The notes under the pieces: generated by a model
What the model saw: only the letters and a program-made list of their open reading frames with translations
Databases searched by the model: none
What the model was told of the DNA's origin: nothing
Part shown: in pieces, positions 43,053 through 52,414 of the stretch
How the letters are laid out: every line of letters begins with the position of its first letter
How positions within the stretch are numbered: the stretch's first letter is position 1
Translations under genes and position numbers: made by a program
Assembly (NCBI GenBank): GCA_051155755.1
Contig: DAXETY010000082.1
Coordinates: 1-63,170, forward strand
Direction: 5' to 3'
Source of the DNA: DAXETY01 sp051155755
Lineage (GTDB): Bacteria > Desulfobacterota > Desulfobacteria > Desulfobacterales > SG8-13
DNA: 63,170 nt

Positions 43053-44335
43053 AAATTTGCATGTTCACCAACACCTACAAGCCGCATGTCGGCGGCGTAG
43101 CCCGCTCGGTGGCTTTTTTTGCCGAAAACTTGCGCGCCCGGGGCAACCGGGTCCTGGTGGTCGCACCCGAATTCCCCGGAACCGAGGATGAGCAAAACGA
43201 ATCGGTGCTGCGGATCCCGGCCATCCAGGAATTCAACGGCAGTGATTTTTCCTTACGGTTGCCGGCACCGTTCAAGGTGGACCAGAAAGTAGAAGCCTTT
43301 GACCCGAAGATCATACACAGCCATCATCCCTTCCTGATGGGCGATACGGCCCTGCGGGTCGCCCGCGGCCGCAATTTGCCGCTGGTGTTTACCCACCACA
43401 CGCTCTATGAACAATACACCCACTACGTGCCGCTCAACTCCGAGGCCATGGAGCGGTTTGTGATCCGACTGGCCACCGACTATGCCAATTTTTGTACCCG
43501 GGTGGTGGCGCCCAGCGAAAGTATCGCCGATTTGATTCGGGAACGCGGTGTGCAGCGACCGGTGGACGTCGTTCCGACCGGTGTGGACCTGACGTTTTTC
43601 TCGGGAGGAGACGGTGATTCGTTTCGCCGCGAACACCGGATCCCCCTGGAGGCACAGGTCATCGGACATCTGGGGCGCCTGGCCCCGGAGAAAAACCTGG
43701 ATTATCTGGCCCGGGCCGTGGCGGCATTCGGGGCGGATCGACCGGAAAGCCGGTTTCTGGTGGTGGGGGAAGGGCCCAGCCGGGCCGAAATCCGGCACCG
43801 TTTCCGGGAACGGCAGATCGAGGACCGGCTCCTGCTGGCCGGAGAGCAGACCGGTCAGGCTCTCGCCGATGCCTACCAGGCCATGGACCTGTTCGTGTTC
43901 GCCTCTCAGTCTGAAACCCAGGGCATGGTGCTGGCCGAAGCTATGGCGGCGGGCAAACCGGTGGTGGCGCTGAATGCTTCCGGCAGCCGTGAAGTGGTGT
44001 CCGACCGGGTCAACGGGCGGCTGCTCCCGGCCGATGCGGATGAAAAAACGTTTGCCGAGGCGATTGCGGAATTTTTCGATGCGCCGGAGCAAGCCGCAAA
44101 ATGGGTTGAAGCGGCCGGCAAAACCGCCCGGGAATTCTCCCGCAAAAACTGCGCCTGGAAGTTGACGGACGTGTATCAAAACGCCGTCGAGGAACACGAC
44201 CGGAGTGCGTTGACGGATTCCGAGGAACTCCCTCTTTATGATGAACTGCTCGAAAAAATCCGCTGTGAGTGGGACCTGATTTCAAAGAAAATGAGCGCCG
44301 CCGCCAATGCGGTGCGCTCCGACGAAGCGGAATGA
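43049..44335 (+). CDS. Glycosyltransferase family 4
   Basis: A 428-aa GT-B retaining glycosyltransferase. The N-terminal acceptor domain opens with 'MFTNTYKPHVGGVARSV', as in GT4 enzymes that act on lipids or glycans. The donor domain has 'GRLAPEKNLDYL' and the EX7E motif in 'SETQGMVLAEAMAAGKPVVA'. It is probably cytoplasmic or loosely membrane associated. The C-terminal 50 residues are acidic and extra. Translation is coupled to the GH15-like gene by a 4-bp overlap. Donor and acceptor cannot be assigned. Confidence 0.88.
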   Translation: MKICMFTNTYKPHVGGVARSVAFFAENLRARGNRVLVVAPEFPGTEDEQNESVLRIPAIQEFNGSDFSLRLPAPFKVDQKVEAFDPKIIHSHHPFLMGDTALRVARGRNLPLVFTHHTLYEQYTHYVPLNSEAMERFVIRLATDYANFCTRVVAPSESIADLIRERGVQRPVDVVPTGVDLTFFSGGDGDSFRREHRIPLEAQVIGHLGRLAPEKNLDYLARAVAAFGADRPESRFLVVGEGPSRAEIRHRFRERQIEDRLLLAGEQTGQALADAYQAMDLFVFASQSETQGMVLAEAMAAGKPVVALNASGSREVVSDRVNGRLLPADADEKTFAEAIAEFFDAPEQAAKWVEAAGKTAREFSRKNCAWKLTDVYQNAVEEHDRSALTDSEELPLYDELLEKIRCEWDLISKKMSAAANAVRSDEAE

Positions 44336-44418
44336 GCCACCCGGCGATTCCGGATTGATGACATTCGGATTCGAATCCCGATTTTCGTCGATCCGCCCGA
44401 CAGTCAAGGAGTCTGCAC

Positions 44419-44694
44419 GTGGAAGATTATGTGACATTGCAATTGGAAGATGATGCGGTTCGCTTTACCCCCGACGGCCGCATCGCGGTGGTCGATGCCA
44501 TTGGCGCGCTGAGTCAAGCCGAGTGTCCGGTGTGCATCTGGGAGGACCTGAAGCGCAACAACCCGGAGCTCAATGAGATGCACGCCGATTACACCTTCCC
44601 CGAAGAAGAAGACGTTCCGGTGGTCGACAGCCGGAGTTGGGTGATCATTCAGACCCTTTTGCTGGACCACCTCATCGACAGCGAAACCGAGTAA
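44419..44694 (+). CDS. Hypothetical acidic protein
   Basis: A 91-aa cytoplasmic protein of unknown function that begins with GTG, preceded by AAGGAG at good spacing. It has a single 'ECPVCIW' Cys pair near residue 36 and ends in an acidic helix ('IIQTLLLDHLIDSETE'). The layout recalls small regulators, but I cannot name a family. It lies 83 bp after the glycosyltransferase and is followed by a hairpin. Confidence 0.65.
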   Translation: MEDYVTLQLEDDAVRFTPDGRIAVVDAIGALSQAECPVCIWEDLKRNNPELNEMHADYTFPEEEDVPVVDSRSWVIIQTLLLDHLIDSETE

Positions 44695-45123
44695 TCCGCA
44701 TCGTTTGCGCTGCCGGGATTCGGCAGCCACTCAATACTGCCGGACGGGACCGAATTCCGCACACCGCCGCAACACCGCCGTTCTGCGTCTCCGGCGGTGT
44801 CGCCCAGGGTTCGAATAAGGCGTTTGAACCATTTAAATTCGGGTTTCCCTTCATTTGATTTCTACACCTCCACCGTTACCCTCAAACAGTCAAACCGGAA
44901 AGATCCACGGGGCCGAATCGCAGTCGATGTGCTGCCTGCGTTCTTGCAGTACTTCCGTTCACCAGCGATCACGCTGCATTTCGGGATCCGAGCCGCTCCA
45001 TCGAAACCGTCGATGAAACGGAAACGCACCGCAGGTCGAAATTCCGTCCGGAAGCTCGCAACTTTCGACCCGGCGGTAAGAAACGAGTTCTGTGCAGGCA
45101 CTGTCAAGGAGAGACAAGCAATT
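44695..45123. other. Intergenic region with a hairpin
   Basis: 429 bp before the site-2 protease gene. It holds the hairpin at 44772-44800 and then an AT-richer segment likely to contain the protease promoter. The frame leading into the protease is open here, but the residues are not conserved-looking. Confidence 0.4.
44772..44800 (+). terminator. Hairpin after the small acidic gene
   Basis: A perfect 9-bp stem (ACACCGCCG with CGGCGGTGT) and an 11-nt loop, 78 bp downstream of the stop. No U-tract follows, so termination strength is uncertain. Confidence 0.4.
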
Positions 45124-46254
45124 ATGTTCGGTAAAAAATTTAAATTGTTTAAACTGCTCGGGTTTGAAGTCGGCATCGACATGAGCTGGATCATTCTGGC
45201 CATCCTGATCGCCTGGTCACTGTCCACCGGATTTTTCCCGTTTCAGTATGAAAACCTGTCGACGAGCACCTACTGGGTGATGGGCGTTCTGGGCGCCGTG
45301 GGCCTTTTTCTTTCCATCATCGCTCACGAATTCTGCCATTCGCTGGTAGCCCGCAGGGCCGGGGTACCGATGAAGGGCATTACTTTGTTTATCTTCGGCG
45401 GCGTGGCGCAAATGGACGATGAACCGCCCAGTGCCCGCGACGAATTTTTCATCGCAATCGTAGGACCCATCTCCAGCATCGTCATCGGTGCGGTGTTCTT
45501 CGGCTTTTTCTACATGGGCCGCTCGCTGGGATGGCACCCGGCCCTCAACGGAGTGCTGGGATACGTGGCCATGATCAACGGCCTGCTGGCGGCGTTCAAC
45601 CTGGTGCCGGCGTTCCCTTTGGATGGCGGACGGGTGCTGCGCTCGATTCTGTGGAAGGTGAAAGGCAACCTTCGCTGGGCAACCCGAATTGCCTCGCGCG
45701 TCGGGGTGGGCTTCGGCGTCTTTCTGATCGTTCTGGGGGTGTTCAGGGTTCTGGCCGGCAACTTTATCGGCGGCATGTGGTTTTTTCTGATCGGCATGTT
45801 CATCCAGAGCGCGGCCAACATGTCCTACCAGCAATTGCTCACCCGCAAGGCCCTTGAGGGGGAACCGTTGAAACGGTTCATGAATTCCGATCCGGTAACC
45901 GTGCGGCCCGATGTGTCCGTACAGCAGCTGGTGGACGATTATATCTATCGGCATCACTTCAAAATGTTTCCGGTGGTCGCTGACGGCAACCAGCTGGTGG
46001 GATGTGTCACGACCCGTCAGGTCAAAGAGATGCCGCGGGAGGAATGGGAGCAGCGAACGGTCGGCGACCTGGCGCAATCCTGTTCGGACGAAAACACCAT
46101 CGGCCCGGATGCCGATGCCGTCGAAGCCCTGTCTCAGATGCGGCGCAATCAGGTCAGCCGCATGATGGTGGTTGAAGACGACCGGCTGGTGGGCGTCATC
46201 GCGCTGAAAGACATGCTGGAATTTCTTTCCCTGAAAGTCGAACTGGACGAATAG
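45124..46254 (+). CDS. Site-2-protease family metalloprotease with CBS domains
   Basis: A 376-aa intramembrane zinc protease (M50). The zinc motif HEFCH is at 68-72 and the third ligand Asp167 is in 'PAFPLDGGR'. Five to six membrane helices are followed by two CBS domains (about 240-376, 'PVTVRPDVSVQQLVDDYIYR' and 'SRMMVVEDDRLVGVIALKDM'), which usually sense adenine nucleotides. Such proteases release membrane-bound regulators. The start at 45124 is the first Met of the conserved N-terminus, with AAGGAG 12 nt upstream. A universal stress protein gene follows 46 bp later. Confidence 0.9.
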   Translation: MFGKKFKLFKLLGFEVGIDMSWIILAILIAWSLSTGFFPFQYENLSTSTYWVMGVLGAVGLFLSIIAHEFCHSLVARRAGVPMKGITLFIFGGVAQMDDEPPSARDEFFIAIVGPISSIVIGAVFFGFFYMGRSLGWHPALNGVLGYVAMINGLLAAFNLVPAFPLDGGRVLRSILWKVKGNLRWATRIASRVGVGFGVFLIVLGVFRVLAGNFIGGMWFFLIGMFIQSAANMSYQQLLTRKALEGEPLKRFMNSDPVTVRPDVSVQQLVDDYIYRHHFKMFPVVADGNQLVGCVTTRQVKEMPREEWEQRTVGDLAQSCSDENTIGPDADAVEALSQMRRNQVSRMMVVEDDRLVGVIALKDMLEFLSLKVELDE

Positions 46255-46300
46255 ATGTTTTCCGCAAAAAATATCCCAGGCGCCATCGAAAGGAGGACTA

Positions 46301-46759
46301 ATGCTGCCCGTAAAAAGGATATTGTGCCCCACGGATTTCAGCGGCCCATCCCTTGAAGGCTTGAAGGCCGCCAATGAACTGGCCCATCATTTTAGCGCGG
46401 AGCTGGTCGTTCTACACGTAAATCCTCCGATCCCGGTAATGCCCGAGGGCCACGGGGCGATTAATTTCAACATTCCCGAATACCAGAAAGAAATGGAGCG
46501 GGCCGCCAATGAGCAAATCGGCAAGGTCGTGGAGCGCTGGGTTTCTCCGGACGTCAAAGCGACCGCCCGGGTGGCTCAGGGCGATCCGGCCGAAGAAATC
46601 GCTGCCGCCGCGGCCGAAACCAAGGCCGATCTGATCGTGATTTCGACCCACGGGCGCACCGGTTGGCGGCGGTTTGTCACCGGCTCGGTGACCGAGAAAG
46701 TCGTTCGACTGGCCGAACTGCCGGTACTTACGGTGCATTTCCCTTATGAAGAGGATTAG
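46301..46759 (+). CDS. Universal stress protein
   Basis: A 152-aa UspA-family protein of the ATP-binding kind: the 'G-2x-G-9x-G-(S/T)' phosphate loop is seen as 'HGRTGWRRFVTGSV', after Walker-like 'ILCPTDFSGPS' at the N-terminus. These proteins act in stress survival. The start follows AAAGGAGG. It likely shares a transcript with the CBS-containing protease, another adenine-nucleotide-sensing protein. A strong hairpin follows. Confidence 0.92.
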   Translation: MLPVKRILCPTDFSGPSLEGLKAANELAHHFSAELVVLHVNPPIPVMPEGHGAINFNIPEYQKEMERAANEQIGKVVERWVSPDVKATARVAQGDPAEEIAAAAAETKADLIVISTHGRTGWRRFVTGSVTEKVVRLAELPVLTVHFPYEED

Positions 46760-46832
46760 TGCCCTACCGTGCGATCCGGTTCAATGAATGCCGAGGTTGC
46801 GCGATCCATGCCGTAACTCTATTGCATCGCGC

Positions 46833-46865
46833 AAATCAGGCGGCCGAAAACCGGCCGCCTGATTT
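46833..46865. terminator. Strong bidirectional terminator-like hairpin
   Basis: A perfect 14-bp stem (46833-46846 with 46852-46865) and a 5-nt loop, with AAAT/ATTT at its ends. It lies between convergent genes, the stress protein and the coiled-coil protein, and can serve both. Confidence 0.7.
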
Positions 46866-46907
46866 CTGGCCAAGATAAGGTTCCTCGAAGGATTTACTTT
46901 TTCTAAA

Positions 46908-47210
46908 TTATTTTCGAACCTTTTCCAGCTTGCGCAGGGCGCTGTCCACTGCGATCTTCATATCGGACAGGGCTGCGTCGAATCCGGTTTTCAGCGACTG
47001 CCAGGCATCTTCACCGGCGCTTCGAATCCCATCGAGCTTTTGCTGCAACTCCTTCTTTTTCTGCTGGGCTTCCTCCAACTCCTTCTGATAATCCATCCGG
47101 GCCTCGGCTTTGGTCTGCTCGGCTTTGGCCTGGAGTTCCTGCATGCGGGCATCGATCTCCTTGATTTTGGCTTCGGCATACTCTTCATAGGCCTTTTTGT
47201 CTTCAGCCAT
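46908..47210 (-). CDS. Coiled-coil protein
   Basis: A 100-aa, highly charged protein that is almost entirely heptad-like coiled coil (Ala/Glu/Lys-rich, 'KIKEIDARMQELQAKAEQTK' onward). It has no signal or membrane segment. Similar small coiled-coil proteins occur in stress-related clusters of many bacteria, but the function is unknown. The start at 47210 follows AAAGGAG. It converges on the stress protein gene, with a shared hairpin. Confidence 0.78.
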   Translation of the reverse strand: MAEDKKAYEEYAEAKIKEIDARMQELQAKAEQTKAEARMDYQKELEEAQQKKKELQQKLDGIRSAGEDAWQSLKTGFDAALSDMKIAVDSALRKLEKVRK

Positions 47211-47453
47211 TGCGGCAATCTCCTTTCCGGTTGCAGTTGCAGAGATTCAGTCCGGTCATCTCTCGAATCCATAAGACTGTAATCAAATCATTGATTCGGA
47301 TGCATCATCCATATTGGCATCTCATTAAGTATAATAGAGACGCGAACCGACATAGAGAATGGGTGTAAATTTGTATTTCCCGGCAGCGACAGCGGTATTG
47401 GCGGTCGATTCGTATCGAATCCATAAAGTGAGCGGGGGAATAAAAAAACGTCA

Positions 47454-49106
47454 TTACCGCCGGGAGCGCAGAATGTCGATGATCAACCAGAGCCCCAGCA
47501 TTCCGGAAATCACGTAGCCGATGATTCCGAACGCCGGATAGCCGAACAGCAGCGGCCGGACTCCGGTGGTGATGACCATGGAGGAACCGATGATCATCGC
47601 GGCAATGATAACCGCCAGGGAAAGGCGGCTGAAAATCTCTTCCAGGGTGCCACGAAAAGCACTCAGGTTCGCGTGCTGAAACCGGATGTTCAAATCCCCT
47701 TTTTCCAGTTTCTCCACGATTTCAAGCATGCGCTTGGGAAACTTGCCGGGTGCGGCAACGAAACGGGATAGCCCGGATCGCAGACTGCGCCAGAGGATCC
47801 CCGGTCCGTAACGCAGGGTTGCCAGCCGCCGCATGTGGGCTTCGAGTTCGGCGGCGAAATTGATCTGCGGATCGATCTGGCGCACGGTGCCCTCGGCGGT
47901 GATCAACCCCTTGATCATGATGAACAGGTCGGGCGGAATTTTAAGGCGATAATGGCGCAGCAGGTCGGTGATGTCCAGGAGCATGCGGCCCACGTTCAAC
48001 TCGCTCACCGGCACGGCGAAGTGATGATCGAGGATGTCGAGAATATCCCGCTCAAGGGAACGGGGGTCGAAATCCCGGTCACCGGTGGTGATCAGCCGGA
48101 TGGCTTCGACGAGTTTCTGTCCGTCGCGTTTCACCATGGCGCCCAGCAGATCGATCAACTCGAAACGGTCCTCCTGCGTCAGGCGGCCCACCATGCCCCA
48201 GTCCAGCAGGTAGATGGTTCCCGCAGGGCCGATCAGCAGGTTGCCCGGATGGGGATCGGCGTGAAAAAAGCCGTCTTCGAGAATTTGCTTCACGGCGACT
48301 TCCAGCCCCAGCCGGGCGGTGGCCGCCGGATCTGCCAGCTGTCCGGCTTCCAGATCCTTGAGCTTGCGACCCTCGACGTATTCCATCACCAGCAACTGTT
48401 CGGTGCAATGCTGGATCAGCGGCTCGGGAATGTAGAGGCCGTCAAAATCGGCCATACGGGCGCGGGCGATTCGCATGTAGCGGGCTTCGGCGGTAAAGTC
48501 GGTTTCCCGGCGCAAACTTCGCCGCACCATCCGCACCAGGCCCGGCAACTCATAGATTTTGAGGTCTTCGAAATTGGCGTGCAGCCGTTCGGCAATAAAG
48601 GCCAGGATGTTCAAATCGGTTTCGATCTTGCGTCGGATTCCCGGCCGCTGCACTTTGACGGCCACCACTCGCTTGTCGGAATGCAGCGTGCCTCGGTGAA
48701 CCTGAGACAGCGAGGCCGCCGCCAGGGGTTTGGGGTCGAAAAACGCAAAAAATTGATCCAGAGCCTGCTGCAGGTTATTCTCCAGTACCGGGCGAATGTC
48801 TTCAAAGCGTTCCGGGGGAACTTCATCCTGGAGCTTGAAAAACTCGCGGGTCAACTGCCGCGGCAGGATGTCGGAACGCAGGCTCATCACCTGGCCGAAT
48901 TTAACGAAGGTGGGTCCGAGTTCCTCGATGGCCAGTCGAATGCGCTCGTAAACCCCGGTATCGGGAGCGACATGCGTAATTTTTTGGGCAATCGTTTTTC
49001 CGGGCAGATCGAGCCGCTGGACCAGGTCGTCGAATCCGTAGCGCAGCAGTGTCGTCGTTACCTCTCGAAACCGATTCAAATTGGCGATGGACTTGATTTC
49101 AACCAA
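47454..49106 (-). CDS. UbiB/AarF (ABC1) family atypical kinase
   Basis: A 550-aa member of the UbiB family, linked to isoprenoid quinone or lipid metabolism at the membrane. The family KxGQ motif is Lys69-Phe-Gly-Gln72. Kinase-like motifs are 'VVAVKVQRPGI' and 'GFFHADPHPGNLL' and 'LLDWGMVG'. Two C-terminal membrane helices (about 497-515 and 524-545) anchor it. A phasin-like gene lies 41 bp upstream on the same strand. In a sulfate reducer the quinone would be menaquinone; the exact role is inferred. Confidence 0.92.
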   Translation of the reverse strand: MVEIKSIANLNRFREVTTTLLRYGFDDLVQRLDLPGKTIAQKITHVAPDTGVYERIRLAIEELGPTFVKFGQVMSLRSDILPRQLTREFFKLQDEVPPERFEDIRPVLENNLQQALDQFFAFFDPKPLAAASLSQVHRGTLHSDKRVVAVKVQRPGIRRKIETDLNILAFIAERLHANFEDLKIYELPGLVRMVRRSLRRETDFTAEARYMRIARARMADFDGLYIPEPLIQHCTEQLLVMEYVEGRKLKDLEAGQLADPAATARLGLEVAVKQILEDGFFHADPHPGNLLIGPAGTIYLLDWGMVGRLTQEDRFELIDLLGAMVKRDGQKLVEAIRLITTGDRDFDPRSLERDILDILDHHFAVPVSELNVGRMLLDITDLLRHYRLKIPPDLFIMIKGLITAEGTVRQIDPQINFAAELEAHMRRLATLRYGPGILWRSLRSGLSRFVAAPGKFPKRMLEIVEKLEKGDLNIRFQHANLSAFRGTLEEIFSRLSLAVIIAAMIIGSSMVITTGVRPLLFGYPAFGIIGYVISGMLGLWLIIDILRSRR

Positions 49107-49147
49107 AAGTCGTTCCCTGCGAAGGATGGATATCTGCGCCGAGCCGT

Positions 49148-49519
49148 TTATCCATTCTTGGGGTTTTCGTTTTCGGCACCTTCATCGGAACCGGGTGCCC
49201 TGCCACGGCGGCACAGCTCTTCCACCAGCGACACCCGTTTTTCCAGGCTTTCCATCCGCTCATAAAGCTGTTCCAGCGCCTGGCGGCTGCCGATGTTTAA
49301 AGTGGATCGGGTGTCGTCCAGTATTTGCCGGGCAATGTTCTTGAGCACCGCCCACTGATCGCCACCGGAACGGTAAAGTTCTTCCACCAGTTTTTCGGCT
49401 TCGTCTCTACCCAAACCGGATTCTTCGACCCGCTTCCGCACCACTGCCTCGATTTTATCCCGGGTGAGCAGTACCGCACCCATACCGGTCGCCAGCAATT
49501 TTTCGGCCTCCGACTTCAT
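49148..49519 (-). CDS. Phasin-like protein
   Basis: A 123-aa helical protein resembling polyhydroxyalkanoate granule-associated phasins ('TRDKIEAVVRKRVEESGLGR', then a coiled coil 'ALEQLYERMESLEKRVSLVE'). Phasins coat storage granules, but many homologues in bacteria without such granules have no assigned role. It is directly upstream of the UbiB kinase gene and probably in one operon with it. Confidence 0.72.
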   Translation of the reverse strand: MKSEAEKLLATGMGAVLLTRDKIEAVVRKRVEESGLGRDEAEKLVEELYRSGGDQWAVLKNIARQILDDTRSTLNIGSRQALEQLYERMESLEKRVSLVEELCRRGRAPGSDEGAENENPKNG

Positions 49520-49619
49520 CGTCTATCCCCATCTTTCGTCGATGGAATCCACGGCCTGCCAAACTCAAAGCCCGATAACGCCCGCCTCGATCTCGCTGCA
49601 GGCTGTAAGGCCGGGTCCA

Positions 49620-50015
49620 CTAAAATTTCAAAAAAGGTGTCATTTCCTGGAAATTTTCGCCGCCGCTCTCCCGAAGCGTTTGCACATCCGGTCGGAACCC
49701 GTAGGCCTGGATGGCCTTGTTGTCACTGTCCGGCAGAGATCGACTGATCGATCTGGGAAACGGACCCTCGCAGGATTGCAGCCTGGTAATCACGGGCCGA
49801 TCCGGCACCGCTTCGAATTCAACGATGTCTTCGATGTATACGGCCACAACGGACTGCATTGCCTCGTGCTTGTCTTTCAGTTCCAGGATCCGCTCTTTGA
49901 ATCGTTCAACCGCACTGTCAATGTCGGCCGCTTGCACCAGACCGGAAAAGTATCCGTGGCGGGCGTTATTACCGGACCCGGTTTCATCGAAAGAAAAGTG
50001 TCCCACATAGATCAT
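49620..50015 (-). CDS. Hypothetical protein
   Basis: A 131-aa cytoplasmic protein of unknown function. It begins 'MIYVGHFSFDETG', has a helical middle ('AVERFKERILELKDKHEAMQ') and a short beta-like 'VVAVYIEDIVEFE'. The ATG at 50015 has GAGGAG upstream; an ATG at 50168 is not supported. It could be first in an operon with the phasin and UbiB genes, since all are on the minus strand with a 100-bp gap. Confidence 0.65.
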   Translation of the reverse strand: MIYVGHFSFDETGSGNNARHGYFSGLVQAADIDSAVERFKERILELKDKHEAMQSVVAVYIEDIVEFEAVPDRPVITRLQSCEGPFPRSISRSLPDSDNKAIQAYGFRPDVQTLRESGGENFQEMTPFLKF

Positions 50016-50433
50016 ATCTCCTCCTCGCCTGAAATCATTGAACCTTAAGACAAGCGCTTCAGCTTTTTGCCCCACTGTTCTAATCTCCTGATCAATATAG
50101 GCAACAAACCGAAGGGGTGAAATAAGCACATGCCCGTATTGGCGGAACACGGGAACGGTATATTTCATAAAAGTTGCAGGTTAAATAGGTCTGAGCGTCG
50201 GAATACCCAACTCGCCCCATTTCCCGACGGCGCCCCGATGGATATGATTGCCGTGGCAACGCAATCCATCGTAAAAATTACTACGTTCTGTCTAATCCGG
50301 TAATTTCTGCGCCCTGTCCGAAACCGGCAAAGTCAGATGCGGAGGCCGTCCGATCGATGCGGGTTGAGCCTGATACCGGTCTGCGTGCCCCTGCAGATAA
50401 TGCCCGCTGGGGGAAACCAAAAACCGACGCACC
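50016..50433. other. Divergent intergenic region
   Basis: 418 bp between the hypothetical gene at 49620 (minus) and the coiled-coil gene at 50434 (plus). I see no clear promoter, repeat or RNA gene. Frames here do not look coding. Confidence 0.35.
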
Positions 50434-50892
50434 ATGGAAACCTTTACCCATACCGCCGAAATCCTGAAGCGTTTAAAAAATCTCCACCGACAGCTGCGGG
50501 AACACTACGACCAGGGGCGTTCGCAGGTGAATCGAGAACGGGCCAGAATGCTGTTCGGCGAGGCACAACGTCAGCAGGAGGAAATCCTCGCGGCGGTCGT
50601 TCGATTCCAGCAGCAAACCGCACCTGATGAAATCAAAGCCCATTTCCAGTACACGCCCAAGGCCCTCGACCACCCCCCTTTCGATCTTGAAGCCCTCCGC
50701 CCGGATATGACGACCGACGAGGCCGCTCGTTTGATCGCAGGACACCTGTCTGCAATGATAAAAGTTTACGGGCGCCTGGGGGAAATGTCGGCCAATTCAA
50801 AAGTCGCTGAAGTTTTCCGCTCGCTGGAGCAGCAGCTTCGCGCCATGCGGGATCGACTCGCGCACAGCAGTCAACAGTTGAAAGACATCTGA
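50434..50892 (+). CDS. Hypothetical helical protein
   Basis: A 152-aa protein that is mainly helical, with a Gln/Arg-rich coiled coil ('EAQRQQEEILAAVVRFQQQT') and a C-terminal helix ('KVAEVFRSLEQQLRAMRDRL'). The central 'DMTTDEAARLIAGHLSAMIK' is amphipathic. I recognise no family. It lies 70 bp upstream of the potassium transporter genes on the same strand, so co-transcription is possible. Confidence 0.65.
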   Translation: METFTHTAEILKRLKNLHRQLREHYDQGRSQVNRERARMLFGEAQRQQEEILAAVVRFQQQTAPDEIKAHFQYTPKALDHPPFDLEALRPDMTTDEAARLIAGHLSAMIKVYGRLGEMSANSKVAEVFRSLEQQLRAMRDRLAHSSQQLKDI

Positions 50893-50962
50893 CGCCAAGG
50901 GTCCGATGACGCGACTTGCGGCAACGACTGAAATTGTCCGCTCCGCAGCACGCAGGAGAAAC

Positions 50963-52411
50963 ATGGGTGCCCAAGCTTCCGAACTCAGTTACGCCGTACG
51001 TCCCTGGGTTTTGGCCGTCTATATCGGCCAGCTTTGCCTGGTGGCCGCTGCTTTGACCCTGCCGCCGCTTCTGTTTGCCGTTTTCGAAGCCGACCTGGAT
51101 GTCTGTCTGCGCTATGCAGTCGTCATTGCCGTTTTCGGTGCACCGGTGCTTTTTTTGAAACGGTTTCGGGAACCCAAGCGCATACAGACCAACGAAGCCA
51201 TGGTGATCGCGGCGATCATATTCGCCCTGGTGCCAGCGGCGACCACCTGGCCGCTGATGAGGGCCGGTCTGTCTTTCACAGACGCACTTTTCGAAGCCGT
51301 GTCGGGCGTCACGACCACCGGGCTGACAACACTGGATACCGTGGCCGACAAGCCGGCGCACTTTTTATTCGCCCGCGCCTGGATGCAATGGTACGGGGGA
51401 TTGGGTTTTGTGGTACTTTCGCTGGCCCTGGTGGTCCGCGCCGGCAGTGCCACCAAAGAGCTCTCGGTGGTTGAAAGCCGGGAAGAGGATCTGGTCGGAG
51501 GAACCAAGACCTATGCCCGGCGGATTTTTCGCATCTACGCCCTGATGACGCTCGTGGCCGGAATCGCTATCATCTTCACCGGGGTAACTCCATTCGAAGG
51601 CCTGCTGTATGCCCTTGCCGCGGTTTCCACCGGGGGCTTTTCCCCGCTGGATGGAAGCCTGGCCCCGCTGGCCGGCTCTTTTACCCCGCTGGTGGTGCTG
51701 CTGGCCTGTGTGGCCGGTGCCGTGCCGCTCGCGTTTTATTATCAGGTGCGGCGTCCCGGTTGGCGCAAGACATTCGGATTTCTACAAACCGTCGCGCTGG
51801 CGATACTTATTGGGGTCGCCGCCACGGTCCTGTCCCTGTGGTTTGCATGGCGGGGAAACGGTCCCGTCTGGTGGCATGCGCCCCTGTTGGTCTTCTCGGC
51901 CCAGAGCACGGCCGGATTTTCAACCGTCGATCCGGCAAATCTGGATGCGGCTTCCAAGCTTTTGCTGATGATTGCAATGTTCACGGGCGGCGGTGCCGGC
52001 GCCACCGCAGGCGGCATTAAACTGATCCGAACTCTGATCATCGCCAAGCTTCTGATGCTGCTGCTTTTTCGAACCAGCCTGACTCCCCATGCGGTGGCCC
52101 GCAAACGGCTCCACGGCCAAACCCTGGACAGCGGGGAATGCGAAGAGGCCATGCTGGTGGTGCTGCTCTTTCTGGGAGTGATCGTATTTTCGTGGACGGC
52201 GTTTTTGCTGGGGGGATACGATCCGATTGACTCGTTGTTCGAGGTGGTTTCGGCGGTGGGAACCGTGGGGCTGTCAACCGGAATCACCGGGCCCGATCTT
52301 CCGGGCGTCTTGAAAGCGGTGTTGTGTGTCGACATGCTGCTGGGTCGACTTGAAATTCTGGCCTGGCTGGTGTTGATCTATCCGAGAACCTGGATCGGCA
52401 GGAGGTTGTAA
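50963..52411 (+). CDS. trkH: Trk-type potassium transporter membrane subunit
   Basis: Potassium uptake channel subunit, 482 aa, with the four M1-P-M2 repeats. The pore-loop glycines lie in 'SGVTTTGLTT', 'AVSTGGFSP', 'STAGFSTVD' and 'AVGTVGLSTG'. The start at 50963 has AGGAG four bases upstream and gives a short N-terminus before the first helix; an ATG at 50906 would add 19 charged residues. It is followed after 3 bp by its regulatory partner, so the two form one unit. Confidence 0.92.
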   Translation: MGAQASELSYAVRPWVLAVYIGQLCLVAAALTLPPLLFAVFEADLDVCLRYAVVIAVFGAPVLFLKRFREPKRIQTNEAMVIAAIIFALVPAATTWPLMRAGLSFTDALFEAVSGVTTTGLTTLDTVADKPAHFLFARAWMQWYGGLGFVVLSLALVVRAGSATKELSVVESREEDLVGGTKTYARRIFRIYALMTLVAGIAIIFTGVTPFEGLLYALAAVSTGGFSPLDGSLAPLAGSFTPLVVLLACVAGAVPLAFYYQVRRPGWRKTFGFLQTVALAILIGVAATVLSLWFAWRGNGPVWWHAPLLVFSAQSTAGFSTVDPANLDAASKLLLMIAMFTGGGAGATAGGIKLIRTLIIAKLLMLLLFRTSLTPHAVARKRLHGQTLDSGECEEAMLVVLLFLGVIVFSWTAFLLGGYDPIDSLFEVVSAVGTVGLSTGITGPDLPGVLKAVLCVDMLLGRLEILAWLVLIYPRTWIGRRL

Positions 52412-52414
52412 ACG

